A DNA stretch of 36,348 bases, taken from positions 1 through 36,348 of the forward strand of contig DASRFK010000250.1 in the NCBI GenBank assembly GCA_035651635.1, read 5' to 3'. Source of the stretch: JANXQE01 sp035651635 (GTDB taxonomy: Bacteria > Verrucomicrobiota > Verrucomicrobiia > Limisphaerales > UBA8199). Shown here in pieces: positions 23,068 through 31,555 of the stretch; the stretch's first letter is position 1; every line of letters begins with the position of its first letter. Under the pieces are notes generated by a model. That model did not search any database, was not told the DNA's origin, and saw only the letters and a program-made list of their open reading frames with translations. The translations under genes were made by a program, and so were the position numbers.

Positions 23068-23559
23068 TCATTTGTCTCCTGGTATTTCCGGCTGCCGGTG
23101 CAAGGAACGTTGCTGGATCAAATCGGCTGATGAAGGTCCAGGGGGGTTATCGGAATTCGTGCGCACCGGAAGGCCCTTTTGCAAAATCAGCTCCATGGCA
23201 CGCTCGATCGGGATCCGCACAATGCCGGAGGTGCGATCGATCCATCCGTAATTGGTGAGTTCCTCGTCTTCGAGCGACCGGAACCGGGCCAAATCCAGCC
23301 GCGGCGAAATCTGCAAGCGCGGAAAAGACGCCGATGGCGATAACACTGTCTTTTGATTCGGGCGGAAACCATCACCGGGCGCCGGGCGGCTTTTGAAATG
23401 GTTTAAGAGCCCAACCAACATGAGCTGAATCAGAATTCCGGCGCACACCAGGAAGAGCACAATGCCAAAGATCCAAGGCACGCTCACGTCGCGCGGTTCA
23501 TAACCGTGCGCCGCCGGGCGTGGCACTCCTTGAACGACTGCTGAAGGTTTAATGGCCAT
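23068..23559 (-). CDS. Small membrane protein of the ACIII operon, uncharacterised
   Basis: The 163-residue protein has one N-terminal membrane helix (VPWIFGIVLFLVCAGILIQL) and a soluble part ending in a conserved-looking segment LTNYGWIDRTSGIVRIPIER followed by AMELILQKGLP. That segment is familiar to me from small proteins encoded beside ACIII and caa3 oxidase genes in Bacteroidota and related phyla, but its function is unknown. It has no haem motif or metal site. ATG 23559 lies in an 11-base overlap with actF. It may be an assembly factor or accessory subunit of the complex, which is inferred only from position. The stop is coupled to the possible upstream SCO start. Confidence 0.75.
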   Translation of the reverse strand: MAIKPSAVVQGVPRPAAHGYEPRDVSVPWIFGIVLFLVCAGILIQLMLVGLLNHFKSRPAPGDGFRPNQKTVLSPSASFPRLQISPRLDLARFRSLEDEELTNYGWIDRTSGIVRIPIERAMELILQKGLPVRTNSDNPPGPSSADLIQQRSLHRQPEIPGDK

Positions 23560-24721
23560 ACCTGAAAGCAAACTGGAGCCCGGGGTCCTTCAACAAAATC
23601 AGCGGCGCGGCGCGCAAACGGGAGAGGAAAAACGCCAGCCACAACCCCCCGATCCCGATCGGAGTGGAGAAATCCATCCAGCTCAAACTGACCTGGTCGT
23701 GATGCAAGGCGGGCATGACCAGCCAGTAGGTCTGCACGATGTGCATGACGAACAAGAGGCTCGCCAGAATCGCCAAAGGAGCGATTCGCCGTTTCATAGT
23801 TCGAAACAGCAGCAGGTAAAAGGGCAGAAAAAAATGGAACAGCGCCAACGCGCCGACTACCCACCGCCAATTCCCGGCGATGCGATGGAGATACCATTTC
23901 AATTCCGGGGGCAAGTCGCCGGAGTAAACAATGAGCAATTGGCCGAATGAGACATAAGTCCAGAACATCACGAAGGCGAGCAGGAGGTTGCCCAGATGAT
24001 GAAAATGGGTTTTGGACAGAATCGCGGCGAAGGGCTCATGCCGCGCAAAAAGGGCCAGGAGAATGACGCTGAAGGCATAGGCAACCAGAATTTGGCCGAT
24101 GATGATAATCACGGCAAAAATGGTCGAATACCACCGGGTCTCGAGGGACATGACCCAATCGATGTAAATCACGGTGCCTAACAGGCAGTAAACGACCAGG
24201 CCGGGTGCGCTGAGGGCGCGGGCCTTGCGTGTAGGCGCCGCGTCATCCGTTTGGTCTTGCTGCAAAGACCATTTGCGCAGGCACCAGGCCATCCAGATCC
24301 AAAGCAGCATGAAGGCGACTGACCGCACAGTATAGCCCCAGCCATTTTGATAGGCGTGACGCTCGCGCAGCACTTTTTCGGCCGCCACCTCAGCCGGCCG
24401 CGCCCACGGATAAAGATCTGACAGGCCAAAAAATATTGGGATCAGCAGCAGCAACATCAGCGGCAGGACTAAAAACCCGGCTTCCAGGAAACGTCGTGTC
24501 GGATACCCCCACCGGCCTCCGGCGAGTTGATGAATCATGGTAACCACAAAACAGCCCAACGACAGCCCGAGCCAGAACAGGTAGCCGTAAAGGTACGAGA
24601 AGAAGAATTGGGTGCGGTTGACGAAAGCGCCAATGAAAGTGACCGCCAGCGCCACCAGGCCGACCAGGAGACACAACCATTGGACCCTCGCTAGACGAGA
24701 TTGAAGCTCTGAGTAGCTCAT
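23549..24721 (-). CDS. actF: ACIII subunit ActF, integral membrane quinol-binding-type subunit
   Basis: The 390-residue protein has about ten hydrophobic segments and the ActF pattern: VNRTQFFFSYLYGYLFWLGL, then SLGCFVVTMIHQLAGGRWG, and later KTHFHHLGNLLLAFVMFWTY. It is related to ActC and NrfD-type membrane proteins but is shorter and more diverged. In ACIII it is one of the two large membrane subunits, paired with ActC, that may take part in proton movement and quinol handling. ATG 24721 overlaps the actE stop by four bases. Length is typical of the family. Confidence 0.93.
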   Translation of the reverse strand: MSYSELQSRLARVQWLCLLVGLVALAVTFIGAFVNRTQFFFSYLYGYLFWLGLSLGCFVVTMIHQLAGGRWGYPTRRFLEAGFLVLPLMLLLLIPIFFGLSDLYPWARPAEVAAEKVLRERHAYQNGWGYTVRSVAFMLLWIWMAWCLRKWSLQQDQTDDAAPTRKARALSAPGLVVYCLLGTVIYIDWVMSLETRWYSTIFAVIIIIGQILVAYAFSVILLALFARHEPFAAILSKTHFHHLGNLLLAFVMFWTYVSFGQLLIVYSGDLPPELKWYLHRIAGNWRWVVGALALFHFFLPFYLLLFRTMKRRIAPLAILASLLFVMHIVQTYWLVMPALHHDQVSLSWMDFSTPIGIGGLWLAFFLSRLRAAPLILLKDPGLQFAFRYGH

Positions 24722-25293
24722 GGTTTGTTTTTCTCCAAAGCCGGGCGCTCACCCGCAGGCACGTCGGCCAGGGTGGCATGACGGCTTTGTTGCAAGACGC
24801 GGATATACGCGGCGATGGCCCAGCGATCCTTCGGAGCGACCCGTTGAGCGTAGGAGTACATGACGCCATAGCCCTGCGTCATGACGTCGAAAAAGTGACC
24901 CACCGGCGCCTCGCGCAATCGGTCGATGTGATAGGACGGGGGCGGCGGATAGCCGCGCTGCACAATCATGCCGTTGCCCTCGCCCGTGCGGCCGTGGCAC
25001 GGCGCACAATAGATCTCGTATCGCTCCCGGCCCCGCTCCAGCGTTGCCCGGGTGATTGGCGCCGGGAACGCCTCAACCAGGTTCGTCCCAACTTTGCCCG
25101 TGTAGAAAACTCGATCCGCATCCAACTGCCCGCGCGCCACGGTATGAGGCACCAACGGACGGGAAGCCATTTGGTTATCCTGGAAAAAATCATTCCGCCC
25201 CAGTGGTTTGCTGTAGGGCTGTTGAAACATGTCCCGCCGACAGCCCACCGCCGCCACCGCCGCCGCCAGGAGCGGGGCTCCGAGCCGGAGCAC
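24718..25293 (-). CDS. actE: ACIII subunit ActE, mono-haem cytochrome c lipoprotein
   Basis: The protein carries a lipoprotein signal (GAPLLAAAVAAVGCRRD) and a cytochrome c domain with CAPCHG as the haem motif and YGVMYSYAQRV plausibly holding the axial methionine. It fits ActE, which passes electrons from the complex to the oxidase. The C-terminus runs RHATLADVPAGERPALEKNK. The start is unclear: a GTG at 25293 gives a 191-residue protein with a signal peptide at its very N-terminus but no ribosome-binding sequence, while an ATG at 25488, overlapping the actD stop, opens a frame whose first 65 residues come from the GGATTTCGG repeat. Start coordinate is therefore low confidence; function is high. 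Confidence 0.85.
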   Translation of the reverse strand: MLRLGAPLLAAAVAAVGCRRDMFQQPYSKPLGRNDFFQDNQMASRPLVPHTVARGQLDADRVFYTGKVGTNLVEAFPAPITRATLERGRERYEIYCAPCHGRTGEGNGMIVQRGYPPPPSYHIDRLREAPVGHFFDVMTQGYGVMYSYAQRVAPKDRWAIAAYIRVLQQSRHATLADVPAGERPALEKNKP

Positions 25294-25308
25294 CCAACGG
25301 CAGCGGCG

Positions 25309-25480
25309 GAAATTCGAAACCCGAAGACCGAAATCCGAAAGAAATCCGAAACAAGACCGAAACCCGAAAGAAATTCGCTGGGTCAGGCTCGAGACAGGCC
25401 ACGGCAGTATAATGCGCAGATTCGGATTTCGGATTTCAGATTTCGGCGTTCTTTCGGTCTTCGGATTTCGGATTTCGGCT
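25309..25480 (-). repeat. Inverted GGATTTCGG repeat array at the actD-actE junction
   Basis: Two arms of about 60 bases built from degenerate GGATTTCGG/CCGAAATCC units run in opposite directions. The left arm (from 25309) has GACCGAAATCCGAAAGAAAT; the right arm (from about 25421) has ATTCGGATTTCGGATTTCAG. About 40 bases of unrelated sequence separate them. The array begins immediately after the actD stop codon. In the minus direction it encodes an N-terminal repeat reading EIRNPK-type units. Unit spacing is irregular, so it is not CRISPR. Confidence 0.85.
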
Positions 25481-26074
25481 CTAGTCATCTTCCACCTCCG
25501 CGACCTTTACAGGCCGTAAATCCTCAAGAAACCTCGCAGTGGCCTTGTGTTCAAATTTTGGATCTTCGACTTCGATGCAAAGGAAGAAGCGATCGATGGA
25601 CGCGCGGCGAAATTCGGGAACGTTGAAAACCGGATGATGCGGTTGCGGCAGTCGATTGAGAATCAACATGCCCACAAAGGCAGAAATCGAAGCGACCAAA
25701 ACCGTCAGTTCGAAAGTGATGGGAATGAAATTCGGCCAACTATTGTGCGGCCGGCCGCCGACGTTAATCGGGTAGAGCCGCGCCATGGAGTACCATTCCA
25801 TGAAATAGCCCCCCAGGCCTCCGATCATGCCACCAAACAAGGTAATCAAGGGCACCAAGCTGTAATCGTGCCCGATCGCCTCGGCGAGTTCTTCGATTGG
25901 AAAAGGCGAGAAGGCATCCATGCGCCGATAACCCGCCGCGTAGGCTTTGCGAGCGGCTTCGAGCAACTGATCGTGCTCGGCAAATTCGGCCATTAAACCG
26001 TAGAGCCGCTTCTCCATTTGGGCCGGCGCGGCTTCCGATTGTGGGAGAGTGGGCTGGACGTCGCTTGGCTTCAC
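25481..26074 (-). CDS. actD: ACIII subunit ActD (DUF3341 family)
   Basis: The 197-residue protein matches DUF3341/ActD: an N-terminal soluble part starting RLYGLMAEFAEHDQLLEAAR and two membrane helices (LVPLITLFGGMIGGLGGYFM and PITFELTVLVASISAFVGML). A C-terminal segment RFFLCIEVEDPKF follows, then KVAEVEDD. ActD anchors in the membrane beside ActC and ActF. I chose GTG 26074, which overlaps the actC stop (GTGA) by four bases; the larger open frame upstream is antisense-like sequence within actC. The stop TAG is followed directly by the GGATTTCGG repeat. Confidence 0.9.
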   Translation of the reverse strand: MKPSDVQPTLPQSEAAPAQMEKRLYGLMAEFAEHDQLLEAARKAYAAGYRRMDAFSPFPIEELAEAIGHDYSLVPLITLFGGMIGGLGGYFMEWYSMARLYPINVGGRPHNSWPNFIPITFELTVLVASISAFVGMLILNRLPQPHHPVFNVPEFRRASIDRFFLCIEVEDPKFEHKATARFLEDLRPVKVAEVEDD

Positions 26075-27486
26075 AGACGGCCTTCCTTTCTCTGAGCGAC
26101 CAGCTCGCGTGATTCGGAGATGGAGATCATCGGAATGTAACGAATGAATAAAAACTGCAGCGTGAGGAATAACCCAATACTGCCCAGGAGCGTCGCCCAG
26201 TCCCAGAAGGTGGGGTAGTACATCGCCCAACTCGAGGGGACGAAATCGTGATGCAGGCTTTGCACAACGATAACGAAGCGCTCGACCCACATGCCCACGT
26301 TCACCGAAAGAGCGATCAAAAACAGGAGAGCGTCGTTGGTTCGAAATCTTCTGGACCAGAGCAACTGCGGGAGGACAACGTTGAGCGTCATGAGTGCCCA
26401 AAAGATCCAGCCATATCGGCCAAAGGCCCGATCCCACATCATGGCTTTCTCAAAGACATCGCCGCTGTACCAGGCCATGAAAGCCTCCATGATATAGCCA
26501 TAGGCCACCATCCACCCGGTCACCAACATCACGCAGGCCATATTGTTGAGCGTTCGAACCGTAATGAGATTTTCCAGGCCATAAATTCGCCGAATGGGGA
26601 TCATCAGGTTCAACACCATGGCGAAGCCGGAATAAATGGCTCCCGCCACGAAGTAAGGCGGGAAAATCGTCGAGTGCCATCCCGGAAGCTGCGCCACCGA
26701 GAAGTCAAAGCTCACCACGCTGTGTACCGAGAGCACCAGCGGGGTGGCCAAACCGCCCAACAACAGGTAAGCCGATTGGTGGTTCTTCCAGTGAATGGCC
26801 GAGCCGCGCCAACCTAAAGCGCCGATCCCGTAAAGGACGCGTTTCCAATGGCTCTGGGCCTGGTCGCGAACCGTGGCCAGATCGGGGACGACGCCCATAT
26901 ACCAGAACAGCAGCGAGACAGTGAAGTAGGTGCTGACGGCAAAGACGTCCCAGATCAAGGGACTGCGGAATTGCGGCCAGAGCGCCATCGTATCCGGATA
27001 AGGCAGGAGGAAATAAAAAATCCATGGCCGGCCCAAATGGAGCAAAGGAAAAAGACCGGCGCACATTACCGCGAAGAGAGTCATGGCTTCGGTGAACCGG
27101 TTAATGGTCGTGCGCCATTTCTGGAGCAGGAGCAGCAGGATAGCGGAGATAAAAGTGCCGGCGTGACCGATCCCGATCCACCAAACGAAGTTCGTGATGG
27201 CAAAGCCCCACGCTACTGGAATGTTGATCCCCCAAATACCGACCCCTCGATAGAACAAATAGGAAACGGCCGCGCAAAATATCAGGAATAAGCCAAACGC
27301 CAGGGTGAATCCGGCAAACCAAACCATGCGATGCGGATGATGCAGAGCGATCCCCGCAACCTGGTCGCTCACATTCTCGTAAGTTGTCGCCGGGCTGATC
27401 AGTTCGACCGGATAGCCAAGCGGCGCAACGGGAAAGGGCGTGCCCGGCACATGCCGTCGCGGTTCTGAGCCTTGAATGGTTTCCAT
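26071..27486 (-). CDS. actC: ACIII subunit ActC, NrfD-like membrane quinol-binding subunit
   Basis: The 471-residue protein has about ten hydrophobic segments and the NrfD/PsrC-like ActC pattern: FVWWIGIGHAGTFISAILLL, RFTEAMTLFAVMCAGLFPLL and HLGRPWIFYFLLPYPDTM. Later come WHSTIFPPYFVAGAIYSGFA and LLWSRRFRTNDALLFLIAL. In solved ACIII structures this subunit binds menaquinol and, with ActF, forms the membrane core that may translocate protons. ATG 27486 lies 14 bases after the actB stop, the widest gap between the act genes. Length and motifs are typical. Confidence 0.95.
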   Translation of the reverse strand: METIQGSEPRRHVPGTPFPVAPLGYPVELISPATTYENVSDQVAGIALHHPHRMVWFAGFTLAFGLFLIFCAAVSYLFYRGVGIWGINIPVAWGFAITNFVWWIGIGHAGTFISAILLLLLQKWRTTINRFTEAMTLFAVMCAGLFPLLHLGRPWIFYFLLPYPDTMALWPQFRSPLIWDVFAVSTYFTVSLLFWYMGVVPDLATVRDQAQSHWKRVLYGIGALGWRGSAIHWKNHQSAYLLLGGLATPLVLSVHSVVSFDFSVAQLPGWHSTIFPPYFVAGAIYSGFAMVLNLMIPIRRIYGLENLITVRTLNNMACVMLVTGWMVAYGYIMEAFMAWYSGDVFEKAMMWDRAFGRYGWIFWALMTLNVVLPQLLWSRRFRTNDALLFLIALSVNVGMWVERFVIVVQSLHHDFVPSSWAMYYPTFWDWATLLGSIGLFLTLQFLFIRYIPMISISESRELVAQRKEGRL

Positions 27487-27500
27487 GAGCGTGGAGGCGA

Positions 27501-30500
27501 TTACGTGGGCCGCGAGTTTTCCACTTTAGCCAGGTAAGTGGTGCGCGGGCGGGTGTTGAGCTGGCCGAGCATGGAATAATCCAAAGGGTGTTGCTTGAGC
27601 CGGGCCACCTGGCTGTCCGCTGCGTTAAGATCGCCGAACACAATGGCCGTGGCCGGGCAAGCCTGCTGGCAGGCCGTTCTGATTTCACTTTCGCGAATGC
27701 GCCGGTTCTCTTTTTCGGCACCGATGCGCGCGGCCGAAATTCGCTGGATGCAGTAAGTACATTTTTCCATTACTCCCCGCCAACGAACCGTCACTTCCGG
27801 GTTGTACATTGGCCGGAAGCTGGGCTGATGGTATTGCGAGTATTGGTAGAAATTGAACCGGCGCACTTTGTATGGACAATTGTTCGAGCAAAAGCGTGTG
27901 CCGACGCAGCGGTTGTACACCTGGAGATTCAAACCTTCGGAATCATGGACCGTCGCTTCGACCGGACAGACCAATTCACAGGGCGCATGTTCGCAGTGCA
28001 TGCAGGGCACCGGCATGTGCGCAAAACCCGGATTATCGAGCGAATCCTTGTAGTAGGTGTCAATCCGGATCCAGAACATCTCGCGATTGCGATGGATTTG
28101 GTCTTTGCCAACAAATGGAATGTTGTTTTCGGCCTCGCACGCCACCAGGCAGGCATTGCACCCGATACACGTATTCAGATCGATTGACATTCCCCACTTA
28201 TAGGCCTGGTAGGGATACTCATCGGGGTAATAGAGCGTTTCATCGGTTGGGGGTTGCTCGACCGAATCCTTAATGACCTGCGGATTGGCCAGGAATTGGC
28301 GCAACTCACACTCGCGCAGCACCTGGCGATCTGGGTCGTCCATGCTGTGATGCGTTTGTGTCGAAACCAGCAGGTGGCGAGCCGCCGTCTTGAACACCTG
28401 TGCTCTCGGAGCGAGCCATTGGAAGCCGGCTGTGCGCAGTTCGTAAGCATTCACCCCCACTCCGCTGCCAACCCGTCCGACGCGCGACCGTCCATAACCC
28501 AAATGCAAGGTGATGGAATTTTCAGCTTGTCCAGGCGTCACCCACACCGGCGCCCGGAGCCGGCGCTCTGCCACCCGCAGTTCGAGGACATCGTTTTGAG
28601 CCAGGCCGCAGCGCTGCGCCAGTGAAGGGCTAACCAGGGCGGCGTTATCCCAGGTAAGTTTCGTGACCGGCCGGGGGCATTCCTGCAGCCAGCCGTTATT
28701 GGCGAAACGACCGTCCCACACGCTGGGATCCGGCCGGAAGCAAATTTCCACATCACTCGCCAAAGGCCCAACCGGAGCTCTGGTTTCGTCCGAGTCGGCG
28801 GAAAATTCCAGCCCGACTGGAGAGGCTGCTTCACGCGGCTGGTCGCGAGCAACGTCGTGGTGAGCCGCCAGTGGGGGCCTTGTCGGGTCCTGGCCTGGCT
28901 CAGGAATTGACCTTCCAAATGTCTGGGGATCTTTGAGTGTCACTTGCCTCGGTTGAAGCTCGGAGTTCGCTATGAAACCGTTATGGAGGGCTTGACGCCA
29001 GCCGCTCTCAAAGTCCGCCCATTTATTTTGGGACCGCCAGAAATCACGAACGATCTCGTAATCACTGCGCGCGGGTTGTTGTTGAGACAAGGCGCCTAGC
29101 AACTCGTAAATCGTCTTCCCGCCATAGAGGGGTTCGATGAGCGGCTGGATAAGGGAAATGGTGCCGTCGAAGGAACGCGCATCGCCCCAGGACTCGAGGA
29201 AATGAGCTGCGGGAACATGCCAGGTGCAGCGTGCGCCAGTTTCGTCCAATTCCAAACCGAGGTGAATCGTTCGCTTTATTTTCAGGAGCAATTCACCAAA
29301 GCCCAGATCCACGGGAGCCGTATAAGCAGGATTCCCATCGAAGATAAACAGGTTATCCACTTTACCTGCTCCGATGTCCTGAGCCAGCTCGCTCATGGAT
29401 TGTAGCTGGTCGAGCGGGTTGGCTTCAGCCGGCTCGGTGTAGGCCACAGTTTTGCCGACGTTACCCAGGCGGTCATTGAGAGCATGCGCCAGCGCATGCA
29501 CAATGGGAGGCTGCCATTCACCGGCCACGATTAAGCTCGTCCCACGATGATCTTCCAGGTCTTTGACCAGGCCATCCAGCCATTGAGCTGGGATTTCGGG
29601 GGGCGCGGCCGGCGCAGTTTCGATGGCGATACCCAGGCGCTTTGCCAAAATTCTCGCGAATGATACCACCTTCGCGCTGGCAAGCGGCAGCCGGTGGTCG
29701 GCCATTGTCCCGGTGACGCTGGGCGAGCTTTCCACGACATAGAGCCGGTTCAACTCCTTTTTCCCGGCGCTGATTCGCCGGCCGTCCGCAAACTGGCGCG
29801 CGTAGCGCAGCCGATCGGGATGGGTGTAAAGAAAATCGGCCTCGAGCGAGACAATGATCGCCGCGGCATCAAATCGGCACTGCGTTTCAACGATTTCACC
29901 AAAAGCCAGGCCTGCTCCGGCGCGCACATGGTCACGAGTTATCGGCTCGTATTGGTGCCACTTGGCTTTGGGAAAGCGTTGCAGCAACTCCTTGAGCTGG
30001 CCGGCCAAGGTGGGCGAGGTCACTGTCTCGGTGAGGAACCGCAGGCCGGCGCCTCCCCTGCCCTTTTCTTCAGCAACGAGATTGTTTAAATCGTCCAGAC
30101 AACGCGCCCAGGTACTGAGATCACCGTTGTGCAGCACAGCCTGAGATCGGTCCGGATCGTAAAGCTGCAGAATCGAGCATTGAAGCCAAACGCTCGAGCC
30201 ACCGAGCGCGGCAGGATGGTCCGGATTGCCGTCGACTTTGATGGGATGTCCCTCGCGGCTCTTTGCCAGTGCGCCGGTGGCAAAGCCGCCCAGCGGCATC
30301 GAGGTCGCATAGAAGAGCGGTTCGCCTAAAACCAGCTCAGCCGGCTGATTCACATAGGGGAAAATCTCACGCGTGGGCTGCTTGGTGCAGGCCGTGAGCC
30401 CCGCAAGGGCAAAAGCCGCGGCGGCAAATTTAAGGAAGCTGCGGCGGTTGAGATCCTCCGGCCATTCAGCAGCTCCGAGTGGGAACTCGTGGCGAAGCAT

Positions 30501-30641
30501 TTTCTCAAAAGCCGGCGTGCGAGCGAGCTGCTCCAAGCTGCGCCAATACCTGCGGCCGTGTGTGTTAGCCAGCCCCGCACGAATCGAGCGCCAATCCAGC
30601 GGTGGCGTCGAAACGCGAGTTTTTTGTGGGTTCACATTCAT
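27501..30641 (-). CDS. actB: ACIII subunit ActB, fused molybdopterin-like and iron-sulphur protein
   Basis: The 1046-residue protein has a twin-arginine signal NRRSFLKFAAAAFALAGLTA (about residues 62-82), a long molybdopterin-oxidoreductase-like region that lacks obvious cofactor ligands, and a C-terminal ferredoxin module from about residue 815. That module holds several cysteine groups: CIGCNACLVAC, CMHCEHAPCELVCP, CVGTRFCSNNCP and CTYCIQ with CQQACPA. These bind iron-sulphur clusters that carry electrons from quinol to the haem subunits. A proline-rich insert (DPTRPPLAAHHDV to RAPVGP) lies near residue 570-630. ATG 30641 overlaps the actA stop (ATGA) by four bases; the next upstream in-frame methionine is 18 bases earlier. 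Confidence 0.94.
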   Translation of the reverse strand: MNVNPQKTRVSTPPLDWRSIRAGLANTHGRRYWRSLEQLARTPAFEKMLRHEFPLGAAEWPEDLNRRSFLKFAAAAFALAGLTACTKQPTREIFPYVNQPAELVLGEPLFYATSMPLGGFATGALAKSREGHPIKVDGNPDHPAALGGSSVWLQCSILQLYDPDRSQAVLHNGDLSTWARCLDDLNNLVAEEKGRGGAGLRFLTETVTSPTLAGQLKELLQRFPKAKWHQYEPITRDHVRAGAGLAFGEIVETQCRFDAAAIIVSLEADFLYTHPDRLRYARQFADGRRISAGKKELNRLYVVESSPSVTGTMADHRLPLASAKVVSFARILAKRLGIAIETAPAAPPEIPAQWLDGLVKDLEDHRGTSLIVAGEWQPPIVHALAHALNDRLGNVGKTVAYTEPAEANPLDQLQSMSELAQDIGAGKVDNLFIFDGNPAYTAPVDLGFGELLLKIKRTIHLGLELDETGARCTWHVPAAHFLESWGDARSFDGTISLIQPLIEPLYGGKTIYELLGALSQQQPARSDYEIVRDFWRSQNKWADFESGWRQALHNGFIANSELQPRQVTLKDPQTFGRSIPEPGQDPTRPPLAAHHDVARDQPREAASPVGLEFSADSDETRAPVGPLASDVEICFRPDPSVWDGRFANNGWLQECPRPVTKLTWDNAALVSPSLAQRCGLAQNDVLELRVAERRLRAPVWVTPGQAENSITLHLGYGRSRVGRVGSGVGVNAYELRTAGFQWLAPRAQVFKTAARHLLVSTQTHHSMDDPDRQVLRECELRQFLANPQVIKDSVEQPPTDETLYYPDEYPYQAYKWGMSIDLNTCIGCNACLVACEAENNIPFVGKDQIHRNREMFWIRIDTYYKDSLDNPGFAHMPVPCMHCEHAPCELVCPVEATVHDSEGLNLQVYNRCVGTRFCSNNCPYKVRRFNFYQYSQYHQPSFRPMYNPEVTVRWRGVMEKCTYCIQRISAARIGAEKENRRIRESEIRTACQQACPATAIVFGDLNAADSQVARLKQHPLDYSMLGQLNTRPRTTYLAKVENSRPT

Positions 30642-31303
30642 CGATGGCACATCCCGCAATCGCGCAATTCGCTCAGCCGTTGGCGATCAATGTGATAATC
30701 GATTAGAAGCTGCCGGCCTCGGGTGGCCTGATCCGGTGGGGGCTCCCAGGTCATGTTAAAAATCTGGTCTTTGGGCCGGAGCTGCTTTTCGGGAGCTTCG
30801 TGGCAATCGAGGCACCAGCGCATGTACAGCGAGTGAGCCTTCCAGGTCAGCGGCATCTCGCTGAGACTTCCGTGGCAGGTCGAGCAACCAACGCCTTTCT
30901 GGACATGGATGCTGTGATTGAAAAAGACGAAATCGGGCAAATCATTGACTCGTTTCCAATGGAGTGGCTGACGACGAACCAGACTTTGGCGCACCGGCTC
31001 AAGTAACGGGGCGTCCGTCCAGACGCGCGAATGGCAGGTCATGCACGTCTCGGTTGGCGGAATTCCGGCAAAGGAGGAGGTCTCGACTGACGTATGGCAA
31101 TATCGACAATCTATTCCCAGACCCGAATAGTGATGTTCGTGGCTGAAGGGAACCTCCTGGACGCGAGCGACATTCACGCTGGTTGTGTAGGGCGAACGGT
31201 AAACCAGGTACACAACACCCCAGAGACCGAAAAAACCAAAAAAGCCGCCGACCAACGAAACACGGGCGACGCTGTTACTGCTCCGGCGAAATATTTGAAC
31301 CAT
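30638..31303 (-). CDS. actA: ACIII subunit ActA, pentahaem cytochrome c
   Basis: The 221-residue protein has an uncleaved N-terminal membrane anchor (VSLVGGFFGFFGLWGVVYLV) and five CxxCH haem motifs: CRYCH (66-70), CMTCH (87-91), CSTCH, CLDCH and CGMCH (216-220, at the very C-terminus). This is the pattern of ActA, which collects electrons in the periplasm and passes them towards ActE and the oxidase. I chose ATG 31303, which has AAAAGGCC just upstream and GGGGAAGAG a little further; the longer frame to 31453 adds sequence without features. It is the first gene of the operon. The 525 bases upstream carry no gene but hold two repeat or structured elements. Confidence 0.94.
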   Translation of the reverse strand: MVQIFRRSSNSVARVSLVGGFFGFFGLWGVVYLVYRSPYTTSVNVARVQEVPFSHEHHYSGLGIDCRYCHTSVETSSFAGIPPTETCMTCHSRVWTDAPLLEPVRQSLVRRQPLHWKRVNDLPDFVFFNHSIHVQKGVGCSTCHGSLSEMPLTWKAHSLYMRWCLDCHEAPEKQLRPKDQIFNMTWEPPPDQATRGRQLLIDYHIDRQRLSELRDCGMCHR

Positions 31304-31429
31304 GGCCTTTTGAAGCTCTTCCCCTTCCAGGGGTAGCTGCGGTGACGCACTGCCGTGCATCCTCAGGCTGGAGAAGATCGGCCCGCCCCTGATCACTCCA
31401 GCTAACAGGGACAAATACTCGCATGGATG

Positions 31430-31555
31430 GCTGGGGTGTAAATTGGGGAACACGCCCCAGGAGGAAAGTCGGTGAACGGGTCAAATGCCGGACGCCCGAG
31501 CGTGGACAGAAAGCAGGGGACCCATGTCCGCCAACCTTAGGCGTCGGGCATCCGA
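31430..31555. other. Structured non-coding segment upstream of actA
   Basis: Several complementary segments nest here: GGACGCCCGA (31490-31499) with TCGGGCATCC (31544-31553, one mismatch), inside it GTGGACA (31502-31508) with TGTCCGC (31525-31531, one wobble), and nearby GGGG(31445-31448)/CCCC (31455-31458). It lies roughly 130-250 bases upstream of actA, so on the minus strand it could form part of the operon leader, but it could also be a dispersed repeat. No riboswitch class is recognised. Only the base-pairing potential is observed. Confidence 0.4.

Noticed and set aside
25309..25480. CRISPR array or coding tandem repeat
   Set aside because: Units are irregular in spacing and run in both orientations as an inverted repeat, so it is neither CRISPR nor a designed protein repeat.
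31304..31453. Extended N-terminus of ActA
   Set aside because: It would place about 50 residues before the membrane anchor and has no matching features; the methionine at 31303 has a purine-rich upstream region.
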